Shown here: in pieces, positions 53,004 to 59,777 of the stretch
Layout of the letters: each line of letters starts with the position of its first letter
Numbering within the stretch: the first letter of the stretch is position 1
From: Natrinema versiforme
GTDB taxonomy: Archaea; Halobacteriota; Halobacteria; Halobacteriales; Natrialbaceae
DNA length: 64,000 nt
Reading direction: 5' to 3'
NCBI RefSeq assembly: GCF_005576615.1
Contig: NZ_CP040330.1
Location: 310,001-374,000 of the forward strand
Made by a program: the position numbers and the translations under genes
Notes under the pieces: generated by a model
The model's input: only the letters and a program-made list of their open reading frames with translations
What the model was told of the DNA's origin: nothing
Database searches by the model: none

Positions 53004-54110
53004 TCAGTTTGACTCGACATCACCCGTCACATCTGCACCGTCGCTGATCGTCGTACTGCCGCCGGCATCGATATCCCCTTCGACGACTGCACCCCATTTG
53101 ACCACCACGTCGCCGTCGGCGTTAATGTCGCCGCGGATCGTGCTGTCCCCACCGATGACGACGTCACCGCCCGCAGTGATGTCGTCTCCGACCTCGGAGT
53201 TCCAACCGGTTTCGACGTTTCCGTCCGCGGTAATTTTGCCGCCGACCGTACTCGAGTCGCTGATCGTCACGTCACCGCCGGCCGTTATGTCGCCGCCGAC
53301 CTCGGAGTCCCAGCCCGTAGTCACGGACCCATCTGCGTCGATATCACCGCCGACCCGACTCAAGGACCCCGTCGAGACGTCACCGCCAGCCCTCACGTCC
53401 TCGCTGACCTCGGAGTCCCAGCCCGTAGTCACGGTCCCGTCCGCATCGATATTGCCACCGACGGTACTCGAGTCTCCCATCGAGGCATCACCGCCCGTGT
53501 CGACGTCGCCGGTGATCTCGGAGTCCCACCCCGAGGTGACGTCTCCATCACTGCTGACATCACCGTTTCTGACTTCACCGCCGCCGACGGTCGATCCGCC
53601 GGGATTGCCGCCCGGAGGCCCGGACCCACCGGGATTACATTCGTAGGTAAGCGCGCTTTCTACGGTGATTCCCGTCACCGTCACTCCGTCGGCGATCGCT
53701 TCTTCGACGGTGACGGTTACGGTCGTCGTCTCAGGACCCCGCGGACCGCCTCGGCTACTACACGCGACGAGAACTGACCCGGTGACGTTCCGCCCGATAG
53801 TCTCCGGAACGGTCGTCTCGAGGTCGCCCCCGCCGCTCGAGAACGCGACGCCGACCTCGAGAGCGGTGATATCCGACTCGAGGTTGTTCGTGATGACAGC
53901 GACTTCAGACTCGTCGTTTGGCCCGTCGATCGTGCTGTCGCTCGGGACGACGCCGATATTCGCGTTCTCGCCGGACGCCGTCTCCATGCTGACGCCGCGA
54001 TCGGCAGCCAGGGACGTGAACCCGTAGACTGGACCGGCAAGTAGCACCGCTCCGGCGACGATAAATACGGCTCCGAAGACGGTAACGATATTTCCGGACA
54101 CGGTGGTCAC
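53004..54110 (-). CDS. TasA-like secreted protein with bactofilin-like beta-solenoid, 368 aa
   Basis: It starts with GTG. The signal helix (about 8-28) ends in YGFTSLAADRGVSMETASGENA, of which GFTSLAADRG is the cluster motif. Residues ~35-165 form an Ig-like beta domain (AVITNNLESDITALEV; VTVTVEEAIADGVTVTG) with two Cys, then a Gly/Pro hinge (CNPGGSGPPGGNPGG). Residues ~180-365 are repeats of 36 residues, each of two 18-residue turns, e.g. NIDADGTVTTGWDSEVSE and DVRAGGDVSTGSLSRVGG: a right-handed beta-solenoid like bactofilins or polymer-forming proteins. Secreted scaffold or capping subunit is inferred. Confidence 0.8.
   Translation of the reverse strand: MTTVSGNIVTVFGAVFIVAGAVLLAGPVYGFTSLAADRGVSMETASGENANIGVVPSDSTIDGPNDESEVAVITNNLESDITALEVGVAFSSGGGDLETTVPETIGRNVTGSVLVACSSRGGPRGPETTTVTVTVEEAIADGVTVTGITVESALTYECNPGGSGPPGGNPGGSTVGGGEVRNGDVSSDGDVTSGWDSEITGDVDTGGDASMGDSSTVGGNIDADGTVTTGWDSEVSEDVRAGGDVSTGSLSRVGGDIDADGSVTTGWDSEVGGDITAGGDVTISDSSTVGGKITADGNVETGWNSEVGDDITAGGDVVIGGDSTIRGDINADGDVVVKWGAVVEGDIDAGGSTTISDGADVTGDVESN
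53010..53570 (-). repeat. 108-bp (36-residue) in-frame repeats encoding a beta-solenoid
   Basis: Four clear 36-residue units (…DADGTVTTGWDSEV…, …DADGSVTTGWDSEV…, …ADGNVETGWNSEV…, …NADGDVVVKWGAVV…) plus a degenerate first unit, each split into two 18-residue halves with the pattern xIxAxGxVxxGxxSxVxG. Confidence 0.8.
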
Positions 54111-54290
54111 TTATGATGGACGGCCGATAAGACGGCCACGTTGCTGGTCGACGTTTCCAGCAGATCTACTGTCGCTATCGGACGTGCATAGACAAAACAG
54201 TTTCTGAAAGTGATTGTCACAGTCTCGATACTGACTCGCGATATCCGTTGATAAGGTCGTGATCTTCGAGTGTCCGATGCGGTCGTGGAC

Positions 54291-54842
54291 TCACTCCTGA
54301 ACGCAGTCGATCTCTACGTCGCGCTCGAGTTCGACCGTGACATTGCCGTCGCTGGCTTTGACCCAGACCGTGACCGTCCCGGAATCTTCCGTCTGCTGTC
54401 TACTGAAGAGCCCATCTCTCTCTGCTGGGCACTTGAAATCCCCGAGGACAGCATTAATTTCATTCCCATTGTTCCTCGTCTCATCTCTCAGTTGGTCGCC
54501 TCTGATCATATCAGTGTTATCTATACTGATGTCGATCTCTTCAACCGTTAGCTGCTGCGACGATGTGTTATCCGCAAATACGACTATTTCTACGTCGTTA
54601 TATCGGAACCCATCACAAGGGCCAAAAATTATACACAACACTCCACGATCACTGTTAGAACTCTCTAATTCTATCTGCTCGCCGTTCGGATAGTCGAGAC
54701 TGAGAAGTGCAGACCCGTCACTCGCCGTTTCGACCGTGGAACCCCTGTCTGCGGCTGACGAATCGAATGCTCCGCTCGAGGCGGCAAGCGCGATTGCACC
54801 GACGACGACGAGCACGATGCCCAAGTACGTAATCACTCGCAT
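54291..54842 (-). CDS. TasA/camelysin-like secreted protein C, 183 aa
   Basis: Signal helix (YLGIVLVVVGAIALAASSGA) followed by the motif GAFDSSAADRGSTVETASDG, of which GAFDSSAADRG matches the cluster. The mature domain has beta strands around VEIVVFADNTSSQQLTVEEI and Cys residues in LCIIFGPCDGF, FKCPAE and EIDCVQE. Shorter than the two minus-strand paralogues downstream. Exported, presumed substrate of the adjacent peptidase. G+C a little lower than the surroundings. Confidence 0.72.
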   Translation of the reverse strand: MRVITYLGIVLVVVGAIALAASSGAFDSSAADRGSTVETASDGSALLSLDYPNGEQIELESSNSDRGVLCIIFGPCDGFRYNDVEIVVFADNTSSQQLTVEEIDISIDNTDMIRGDQLRDETRNNGNEINAVLGDFKCPAERDGLFSRQQTEDSGTVTVWVKASDGNVTVELERDVEIDCVQE

Positions 54843-54938
54843 ACTGAGTGGGTTTCAGACTGTCCCGCTGCTATTGTCCGTCTCAATTCCTATCGACACA
54901 TCGGTCGGAACACCGGTACCAACCTACGACTGCTGATA

Positions 54939-55472
54939 TCATGGCGGTTTCTCCATGTTCCCCAGTTGCATCCGTTGGTTCTGTATCACGTGGACGACCG
55001 CAGAGACTGCAAACAGGACGAAGACCGCTGTTGCCCACCCGAGTTCGGATATCGGGTTGGTCGGCACTATCTCGAGCCACACGCCGATCAAGACGGTCGA
55101 GCCGACCGCGGCTAACCCCAGATAGTAGGTCGCCCACGGAATCGAGTCCTCTGGGACGACGTCGAGGTAGACGTCCAGTCCGGCCGCCCCGTCGGTGAGT
55201 TCGATCGTTCGGTCGTCGAATTCGATCACGTTGGCCCGCTCGAGCGTGGGCAGATGGGTCTGCTGTAACGACGTGTAGACCCGCTTTCGTTCCGTCGAGG
55301 TTACTCCCCCGACCTCTTTGTCGAGTTCCCACGCTGCGACGTGTTCTGCGAGCGTCCCGAGTTCCACGGGGCCGTCTTCTTGTTTGCAGTAGTGGATTGC
55401 ATACCGTCGTCGGTGGTTACTCAACAGGTCGAAAATCTCCCCGCGATCCGGTCCCCCTGTTCTCGTCCCCAT
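54939..55472 (-). CDS. Membrane-tethered winged-helix regulator (DUF7344-like), 177 aa
   Basis: N-terminal ~95 residues: GEIFDLLSNHRRRYAIHYCK, LGTLAEHVAAWELDK, KRVYTSLQQTHLPTLERANV, IEFDDRTIELTDG, the typical DUF7344 winged helix of haloarchaea. Then two TM helices (about 115-135 and 143-163) and a short cytosolic tail. It is a one-component regulator held at the membrane, placed between the minus- and plus-strand halves of the secretion cluster, so it is the obvious candidate controller. TATA region 55505-55515. Confidence 0.85.
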   Translation of the reverse strand: MGTRTGGPDRGEIFDLLSNHRRRYAIHYCKQEDGPVELGTLAEHVAAWELDKEVGGVTSTERKRVYTSLQQTHLPTLERANVIEFDDRTIELTDGAAGLDVYLDVVPEDSIPWATYYLGLAAVGSTVLIGVWLEIVPTNPISELGWATAVFVLFAVSAVVHVIQNQRMQLGNMEKPP

Positions 55473-55890
55473 CGATCCCCTATTGGCTTGATACTGCTTT
55501 CTATTGATATATAACTCTTATCGCCATATTTTGGTGATGAGTGGCATACAACGGTTCTATTCGACGTTGAGAAACCGAACCCGTTGTCATCGGACTCGAG
55601 TTCTCGTTCGCCTCGGGACTCATGTCCATCGACCCGTCTGCTCGATAGCTGTGATCCGTTGACCCGCGGTTCGTTTCCGCAGGTTGCATGGGAGTGACGT
55701 GAGTCTGACACACACGACAGGCCCCGAAATACCGATCAAGGCCGGCTTGAACGTCGGTATGGCCGACCGATCGGACGTTCTGGTCACTCAATACAAAGGG
55801 GGTGGTGTTCGTGGAGATGAGTAAGGACCGCGTTCCGGGCCGTCGGGGGTACCGACGACTGCCGGCGCGGTTGTACGGAGACCATACACT
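55473..55890. other. Central intergenic of the secretion cluster
   Basis: Holds the TATA-like box of the winged-helix gene (55505-55515, minus) and, at the right edge, a mini-ORF (55817-55894) overlapping the filament gene. The middle 300 bp has no gene; longer frames are Arg/Ser-rich noise. The weak CAATACAAA at 55789-55797 may be the plus-strand promoter. Confidence 0.5.
55505..55515 (-). promoter_or_regulatory. TATA box of the winged-helix regulator
   Basis: TGATATATAAC region (minus strand reads GTTATATATCA) is 33-43 nt upstream of the ATG at 55472, allowing a leader of about a dozen nt. Confidence 0.55.
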
Positions 55891-55894
55891 ATGA
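55817..55894 (+). CDS. Mini-ORF overlapping filament gene 1 by ATGA, 25 aa
   Basis: ATG at 55817 opens 25 codons rich in Arg (KDRVPGRRGYRRLPARLYGD), ending in TGA at 55892-55894, which overlaps the ATG of the downstream gene. If translated, termination would place ribosomes on that start. Peptide function is doubtful. Confidence 0.35.
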   Translation: MSKDRVPGRRGYRRLPARLYGDHTL

Positions 55895-56436
55895 GAATGA
55901 ATCGACGCAACGTGTTAGTCGGATTGGGGACAATCGTCGCAGGTGGCGGAGCCGCTCTCGGGACGGGCGCGTTCAGTAGCGTGGAAGCGAACCGAACGGT
56001 TAGCGTCACGACCTCGGGCGACGCGAATGCGCTGGTCGCGTTCAATATCACCAGTAGTCTGCTCGAGGGATCGGAAGGGTCCGACGACGAGATGATCCAG
56101 TTCGATCTCGAAGACCTCAATATCGGTGCGATCACCCGCTTCGATGGCGGATTCGAGATCACGAACAATAGAGAAACCCAGAGTGATACGATTACCCTCT
56201 CCATCGACGACGGGGATGGCAATTCGATCACGACGACGGACGCTTCGGTAGAAGACGACGGGATGTATTTCGAGTACAGTGACGGCGATCTCACCGATAT
56301 CGATGGGGACGGTGGCAGTGTCACGCTCGATGTCGTGTTCAACCTCGAGAATTCGACCGATACTTCCACAGCGGATGGTAACCTCCCGTCTACTGTTGCG
56401 ATTACGGCAGACGATAGCAGTGGTGGGTCGGCATGA
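55891..56436 (+). CDS. TasA/DUF1102-like fibre subunit 1 with Tat-type signal, 181 aa
   Basis: Signal MNRRNVLVGLGTIVAGGGAA has a twin-Arg followed by a hydrophobic stretch, suggesting Tat export of a folded protein. Then GTGAFSSVEANRTVSV, the cluster motif. The mature part is a small beta domain (ALVAFNITSSL, GGFEITNNRETQSDTITL, VTLDVVFNLENS) ending in Gly/Ser. No Cys. This fits the DUF1102/TasA group of fibre-forming subunits. The next gene starts inside its stop codon (ATGA), so subunits 1 and 2 are coupled. Confidence 0.8.
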   Translation: MRMNRRNVLVGLGTIVAGGGAALGTGAFSSVEANRTVSVTTSGDANALVAFNITSSLLEGSEGSDDEMIQFDLEDLNIGAITRFDGGFEITNNRETQSDTITLSIDDGDGNSITTTDASVEDDGMYFEYSDGDLTDIDGDGGSVTLDVVFNLENSTDTSTADGNLPSTVAITADDSSGGSA

Positions 56437-56927
56437 GATTGAACAGACGCAACGTGATATTCGGCCTGGGAACGGTCGTTGCGGGCGGTGGAGTCGCCTT
56501 CGGTACCGGAGCGTTCAGTCAAGTTGAGGCGGACCGTACGATCACTGTCGATGTCGACGACGATCAAAACGCCTTCGTCAGTATTACGCCGAATGCTAAC
56601 ACTGATCTCGTGACCGTCGACGGCGACACTGGCCAGATAATGATCCAGTGGAACGCGGACGATTTCGGCGGTAGCGGTGCACATCAGAACGCGACGATCA
56701 TTATCGACGAAGCGATCGACTTCGCACATAACGGCGAGAGCGGGACAACCTACGAAGTGAGTATGGCTGATGACAATCTATCCGGGGACGCGAACATCGC
56801 GTTCACCAACGTTACTGAACCGATCGTCTTAGCGGAGGGGGACTCTACAACGGCCGGTCTGGAAATCACTACGTCTGACTCGAGCATCGAAAATGAGATG
56901 GTCACGTTAGAGATAACGGAACAGTAA
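56433..56927 (+). CDS. TasA/DUF1102-like fibre subunit 2 with Tat-type signal, 164 aa
   Basis: Close relative of the preceding protein: LNRRNVIFGLGTVVAGGGVA, then GTGAFSQVEADRTITVDVDD. The beta domain follows with strands NAFVSITPNANT, NATIIIDEAIDFAH and ENEMVTLEITEQ at the very end. The two subunits probably form a heteropolymer or major/minor pair. Starts within the stop of subunit 1 (ATGA). A stem-loop lies 25 bp after its stop. Confidence 0.8.
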   Translation: MRLNRRNVIFGLGTVVAGGGVAFGTGAFSQVEADRTITVDVDDDQNAFVSITPNANTDLVTVDGDTGQIMIQWNADDFGGSGAHQNATIIIDEAIDFAHNGESGTTYEVSMADDNLSGDANIAFTNVTEPIVLAEGDSTTAGLEITTSDSSIENEMVTLEITEQ

Positions 56928-56951
56928 GCGCTTGTAGTCTCCCGCATCGGC

Positions 56952-56976
56952 CGTACCAATCGTCTGTATTGGTACG
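56952..56976 (+). terminator. Stem-loop after the fibre-subunit genes
   Basis: CGTACCAAT (56952-56960) pairs with ATTGGTACG (56968-56976) around a 7-nt loop, located 25 bp after the subunit-2 stop and before the CARDB gene. It could stabilise the fibre mRNA or attenuate read-through; no T-run follows. Confidence 0.5.
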
Positions 56977-57020
56977 AACCGGGCTCCCGAAACCCGAGTC
57001 GACAGTACACACGATCCACC

Positions 57021-58151
57021 ATGGTCTCAGCACGGATTCTGTTCGCTGCAGCCGCGCTTTGCTTTCTCTTCGCATTTGCAGCCCCGACTATGGCGCTTGC
57101 GATAGGCGAAGATTCGGCGAGCGACGACGTCGTTTTCGAGCCGGTTGACGAACGATACGCGACGATCGAAAACGGCAACCTCACGCTCGACATCGGCGTG
57201 TACGGCGATGCGATGACAACTATCGAAGACGTGTTCACGATTCGCATCGGGGAGGACGCTGACGACATCGGGGCGATTTGGATCGATCACGATGTCGACG
57301 GTGTGACCTTTTATGCCGGTGGCTCTCCGATCACCGACGAGTCGAGACTCGAGCCGGCACCCGGTGAAACCGTCACCGTGGGCGTGTCGATTAATACCCA
57401 TATCGCACCCACGGGTACGAAAACGTTCACCGTGCACGCTATCTCCGAAGACGAGACCGAGAACCGGAACGATGTCACCTCCTCGCCTCCGGGTGGAGTC
57501 ACTGTCGAGTCCCTCTCGGTCGACCCGCATTCGCTCGAGACCGGCCAGACGGTAACGGTGAACGCGACCTACCGAAACTTCGGCGAAACTGAGACGATAA
57601 CGCCGCGCCTGACCGTCGACGGGACCGTCGTCGACCAGCGGTCGATCGACCTCGAGCCGGGAGAGACGGAGACGGTCAGTTTCGAGCGGCGGATGGACTG
57701 GCCCGGGGCGTACGAGGTCGGAATCGCGGGCGTCGGCACCGAATCGGTGACCGTCGAGGGGCCGCCGATCGATGTCGTCGACGCGACTATCGACGACGCG
57801 GAACTCACGGCCGGCGAGTCGACCGCGGTTCGGGCGACGGTCAGGAACCCCACAAATACGGCGGTTGATCGCACGCTCGAGGTCGCGGTCGACGGGACCG
57901 TCGTCGATAGCCGAGCCGTCACGATTCCGGCGAACGGCGAGCGGACGGTCGTCTTCGAACGGCGGTTCGACGAGGTAGGGACGTACGAAATCGGAGTCAG
58001 CGGCGTCGGTGCGGGGACGGTTACTGTCTCCGAGCCGGAGACGTTCTCGATCCGGAACCGGGAGCTCTCGGCGGCGATCGCGCCACCGGCAACGGCGGGG
58101 CTGTTGTTCCTCGCGATGGCTGCGAACCGTCGGTGGGCGTTCGTTCAGTAA
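57021..58151 (+). CDS. CARDB-domain cell-surface protein, 376 aa
   Basis: Sec signal helix (ILFAAAALCFLFAFAAPTMA). Residues ~30-160 form an unassigned beta domain like that of DUF-type archaeal surface proteins (FTIRIGEDADDIGAIWIDHD). Two CARDB Ig-like domains follow: ~165-250 (SVDPHSLETGQTVTVNATYR) and ~255-340 (ATIDDAELTAGESTAVRATV), then a C-terminal TM helix (AAIAPPATAGLLFLAMAA) and a short basic end. A type I surface-anchored protein, plausible anchor or minor component of the adjacent fibre. Confidence 0.8.
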   Translation: MVSARILFAAAALCFLFAFAAPTMALAIGEDSASDDVVFEPVDERYATIENGNLTLDIGVYGDAMTTIEDVFTIRIGEDADDIGAIWIDHDVDGVTFYAGGSPITDESRLEPAPGETVTVGVSINTHIAPTGTKTFTVHAISEDETENRNDVTSSPPGGVTVESLSVDPHSLETGQTVTVNATYRNFGETETITPRLTVDGTVVDQRSIDLEPGETETVSFERRMDWPGAYEVGIAGVGTESVTVEGPPIDVVDATIDDAELTAGESTAVRATVRNPTNTAVDRTLEVAVDGTVVDSRAVTIPANGERTVVFERRFDEVGTYEIGVSGVGAGTVTVSEPETFSIRNRELSAAIAPPATAGLLFLAMAANRRWAFVQ

Positions 58152-58451
58152 CGCCCCGACTCGCTACGACTCTGTGTTGACCGCTGAGATGGCGGTGTGT
58201 GCCCAATCCGACGAGTGCGCTGTTTCTCCCTCGCGCGCTACTGCGGTGGGTAAGTGAAACGGCGCTCGCCCGCATCCCATCTCAGACCGTTTCTCCAGTG
58301 TGGTCTCGGGACGAGCGTTTCCATTCTCCCGTTTCGCGTCGCGAAATCGCGACGGTGCTCCGCCGTCGTCACTCTCGCGGGCTTTATACTACAGCAGAGA
58401 TATACTCAGGTCGAACCGTCACCCAACTATGAATATCCTCGTCACTACTCG
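58152..58451. other. Intergenic upstream of the signal peptidase
   Basis: GC-rich for 200 bp without a credible gene, then two TATA-like words (TTTATAC at 58383-58389 and GATATACT at 58399-58406) and an 8-codon mini-ORF at 58429. Confidence 0.5.
58399..58406 (+). promoter_or_regulatory. TATA box placed for the mini-ORF upstream of the signal peptidase
   Basis: GATATACT lies 23-30 nt upstream of the ATG at 58429, not of the peptidase ATG at 58452, so a leaderless transcript would start on the mini-ORF. Confidence 0.55.
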
Positions 58452-58455
58452 ATGA
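58429..58455 (+). CDS. Mini-ORF overlapping the signal-peptidase gene by ATGA, 8 aa
   Basis: Encodes MNILVTTR, and its TGA (58453-58455) overlaps the peptidase ATG (58452-58454). The TATA box is spaced for this ATG. It would act as a leader cistron for termination-reinitiation. Confidence 0.4.
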   Translation: MNILVTTR

Positions 58456-59633
58456 CCGCCGCCACGCTCGCTAAGCGGGGAGTCGGGCTCGCAATCGCGC
58501 TGGTCGTCGTCCTCCTGCTGGTCGGCCAACTCCTCGGGCAGCCGATCCTGCTGGGCTACGTCGCGACCGGCAGCATGGAGCCGACGATGGACGCCGGCGA
58601 CGGGTTCGTCGCGATACCCAGCATCGCCGCGGGCGATGTCGAGGAAGGCGACGTGGTCGTCTATCAGGCCAGAGATCTCCACGACGGCGGGCTGACGACC
58701 CACCGCGTCGTCGGCGAGACGGAGGAGGGGTACGTCACGAAGGGTGACGCGAACCCGTTTACCGATCAGGACGGCGGCGAACCTCACGTCACCGAGGGCC
58801 AGATCGTCGCCGAGGTCTTGCAGGGACACGGCACCGTCGTCACCGTTCCGTACCTCGGGAGCGCGATCATGGGTGTGCAGGGACTCGCGGAGCGGGCCTA
58901 CGGGACGGTCGCGCCGATACTCGGGTTGACGACGACCGCGTCCTCGAACGGCCTCGGCTCCATGCTCGTCGCGGCCGGCGTCGCCATGCTCGGCTTCGGC
59001 ACGCTGCTCGAGCGACTCGGGCCGTCTCGGCGCGAGGTGACGCGCTCGCGGTCGCGCGAGAACGTCATCGCGTTCTGGACCGCGCTCGGCCTCGTGTTGT
59101 TCGTGTTCGTCACGTTCGCGACCGCGGCGATGGTCGTCCCGTCGGGCACCACCGAGTACGAACTCGTCAGTACCGAGACCCCCGGCGACGACCCACAGAT
59201 CGTCGCGCCCGGTGGGACGACGGAACTCTCTCGCACCGTCGACAACGCCGGCTACCTGCCGGTGGTGGTCGTCCACGAGGCGGAGAGCGGGGGGATCAGC
59301 ACCGATCCCTCACAGCAGACGATCGGGATACGCGACAGCGGCGAGACGACGGTGACGCTGTCGACCCCCGAGGAGACGGGCGAGTACACGCGCCACCTCG
59401 GCGAGTACCGGTATCTCGCCGTGTTACCGCCGTCAGTGCTGGGCTGGCTTCACACTCTACACCCGCTCGCCGCCATCGCGGCGGTAAACGGCGTCATCGT
59501 CGGGGTATCCGTCGCAATCGTGCTCGTGATCTTCGGCAGCGGCGACATCCGCTACCGGTCCGCGGGCGATCACGTCTCGCTCTCGACTCGGCTCGAGCGG
59601 AAACTCCGGAAGTGGCTCCGGAATCGAGAGTAG
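58452..59633 (+). CDS. SipW/ER-type signal peptidase I with C-terminal exported beta domain, 393 aa
   Basis: Membrane serine peptidase. TM1 (about 9-29), catalytic Ser in VATGSMEPTMDAGD near residue 40, the His that replaces the bacterial Lys in LTTHRVVGE near 80, and the Asp-bearing KGDANPFTDQDG near 95: the Ser-His ER/SipW type. After this ~140-residue core come TM helices near 175-195 and 208-232, an exported beta domain (about 235-320; VAPGGTTELSRTVDNAGYLP), a last TM (about 335-360) and a basic tail. The extra domain is absent from ordinary peptidases. Predicted to cleave the neighbouring fibre precursors. Confidence 0.88.
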   Translation: MTAATLAKRGVGLAIALVVVLLLVGQLLGQPILLGYVATGSMEPTMDAGDGFVAIPSIAAGDVEEGDVVVYQARDLHDGGLTTHRVVGETEEGYVTKGDANPFTDQDGGEPHVTEGQIVAEVLQGHGTVVTVPYLGSAIMGVQGLAERAYGTVAPILGLTTTASSNGLGSMLVAAGVAMLGFGTLLERLGPSRREVTRSRSRENVIAFWTALGLVLFVFVTFATAAMVVPSGTTEYELVSTETPGDDPQIVAPGGTTELSRTVDNAGYLPVVVVHEAESGGISTDPSQQTIGIRDSGETTVTLSTPEETGEYTRHLGEYRYLAVLPPSVLGWLHTLHPLAAIAAVNGVIVGVSVAIVLVIFGSGDIRYRSAGDHVSLSTRLERKLRKWLRNRE

Positions 59634-59652
59634 CTCCTCGGGGCCACTATCC

Positions 59653-59658
59653 TTATAG
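59653..59658 (+). promoter_or_regulatory. TATA box placed for the mini-ORF upstream of the DUF5305 gene
   Basis: TTATAG is 24-29 nt upstream of the ATG at 59682, whereas the DUF5305 ATG is at 59774. Confidence 0.5.
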
Positions 59659-59681
59659 TGGTCTATTTCTTTCATTTACGC

Positions 59682-59777
59682 ATGCAGTATCCCGATGACC
59701 GACCAGTTCGGAAACGGACGGGTCGGCCAGCGGGCGCGTTCGGACGGAGTGGCTGGGGATCGGGGGACGACGGATGA
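59682..59777 (+). CDS. Mini-ORF overlapping the DUF5305 gene by ATGA, 31 aa
   Basis: Starts MQYPDDRPVRKRTGRPAGAF and ends Gly/Asp-rich; its TGA (59775-59777) overlaps the DUF5305 ATG (59774-59776). Basic and Gly-rich, so a coupling leader rather than a functional protein is more likely. Confidence 0.4.
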   Translation: MQYPDDRPVRKRTGRPAGAFGRSGWGSGDDG

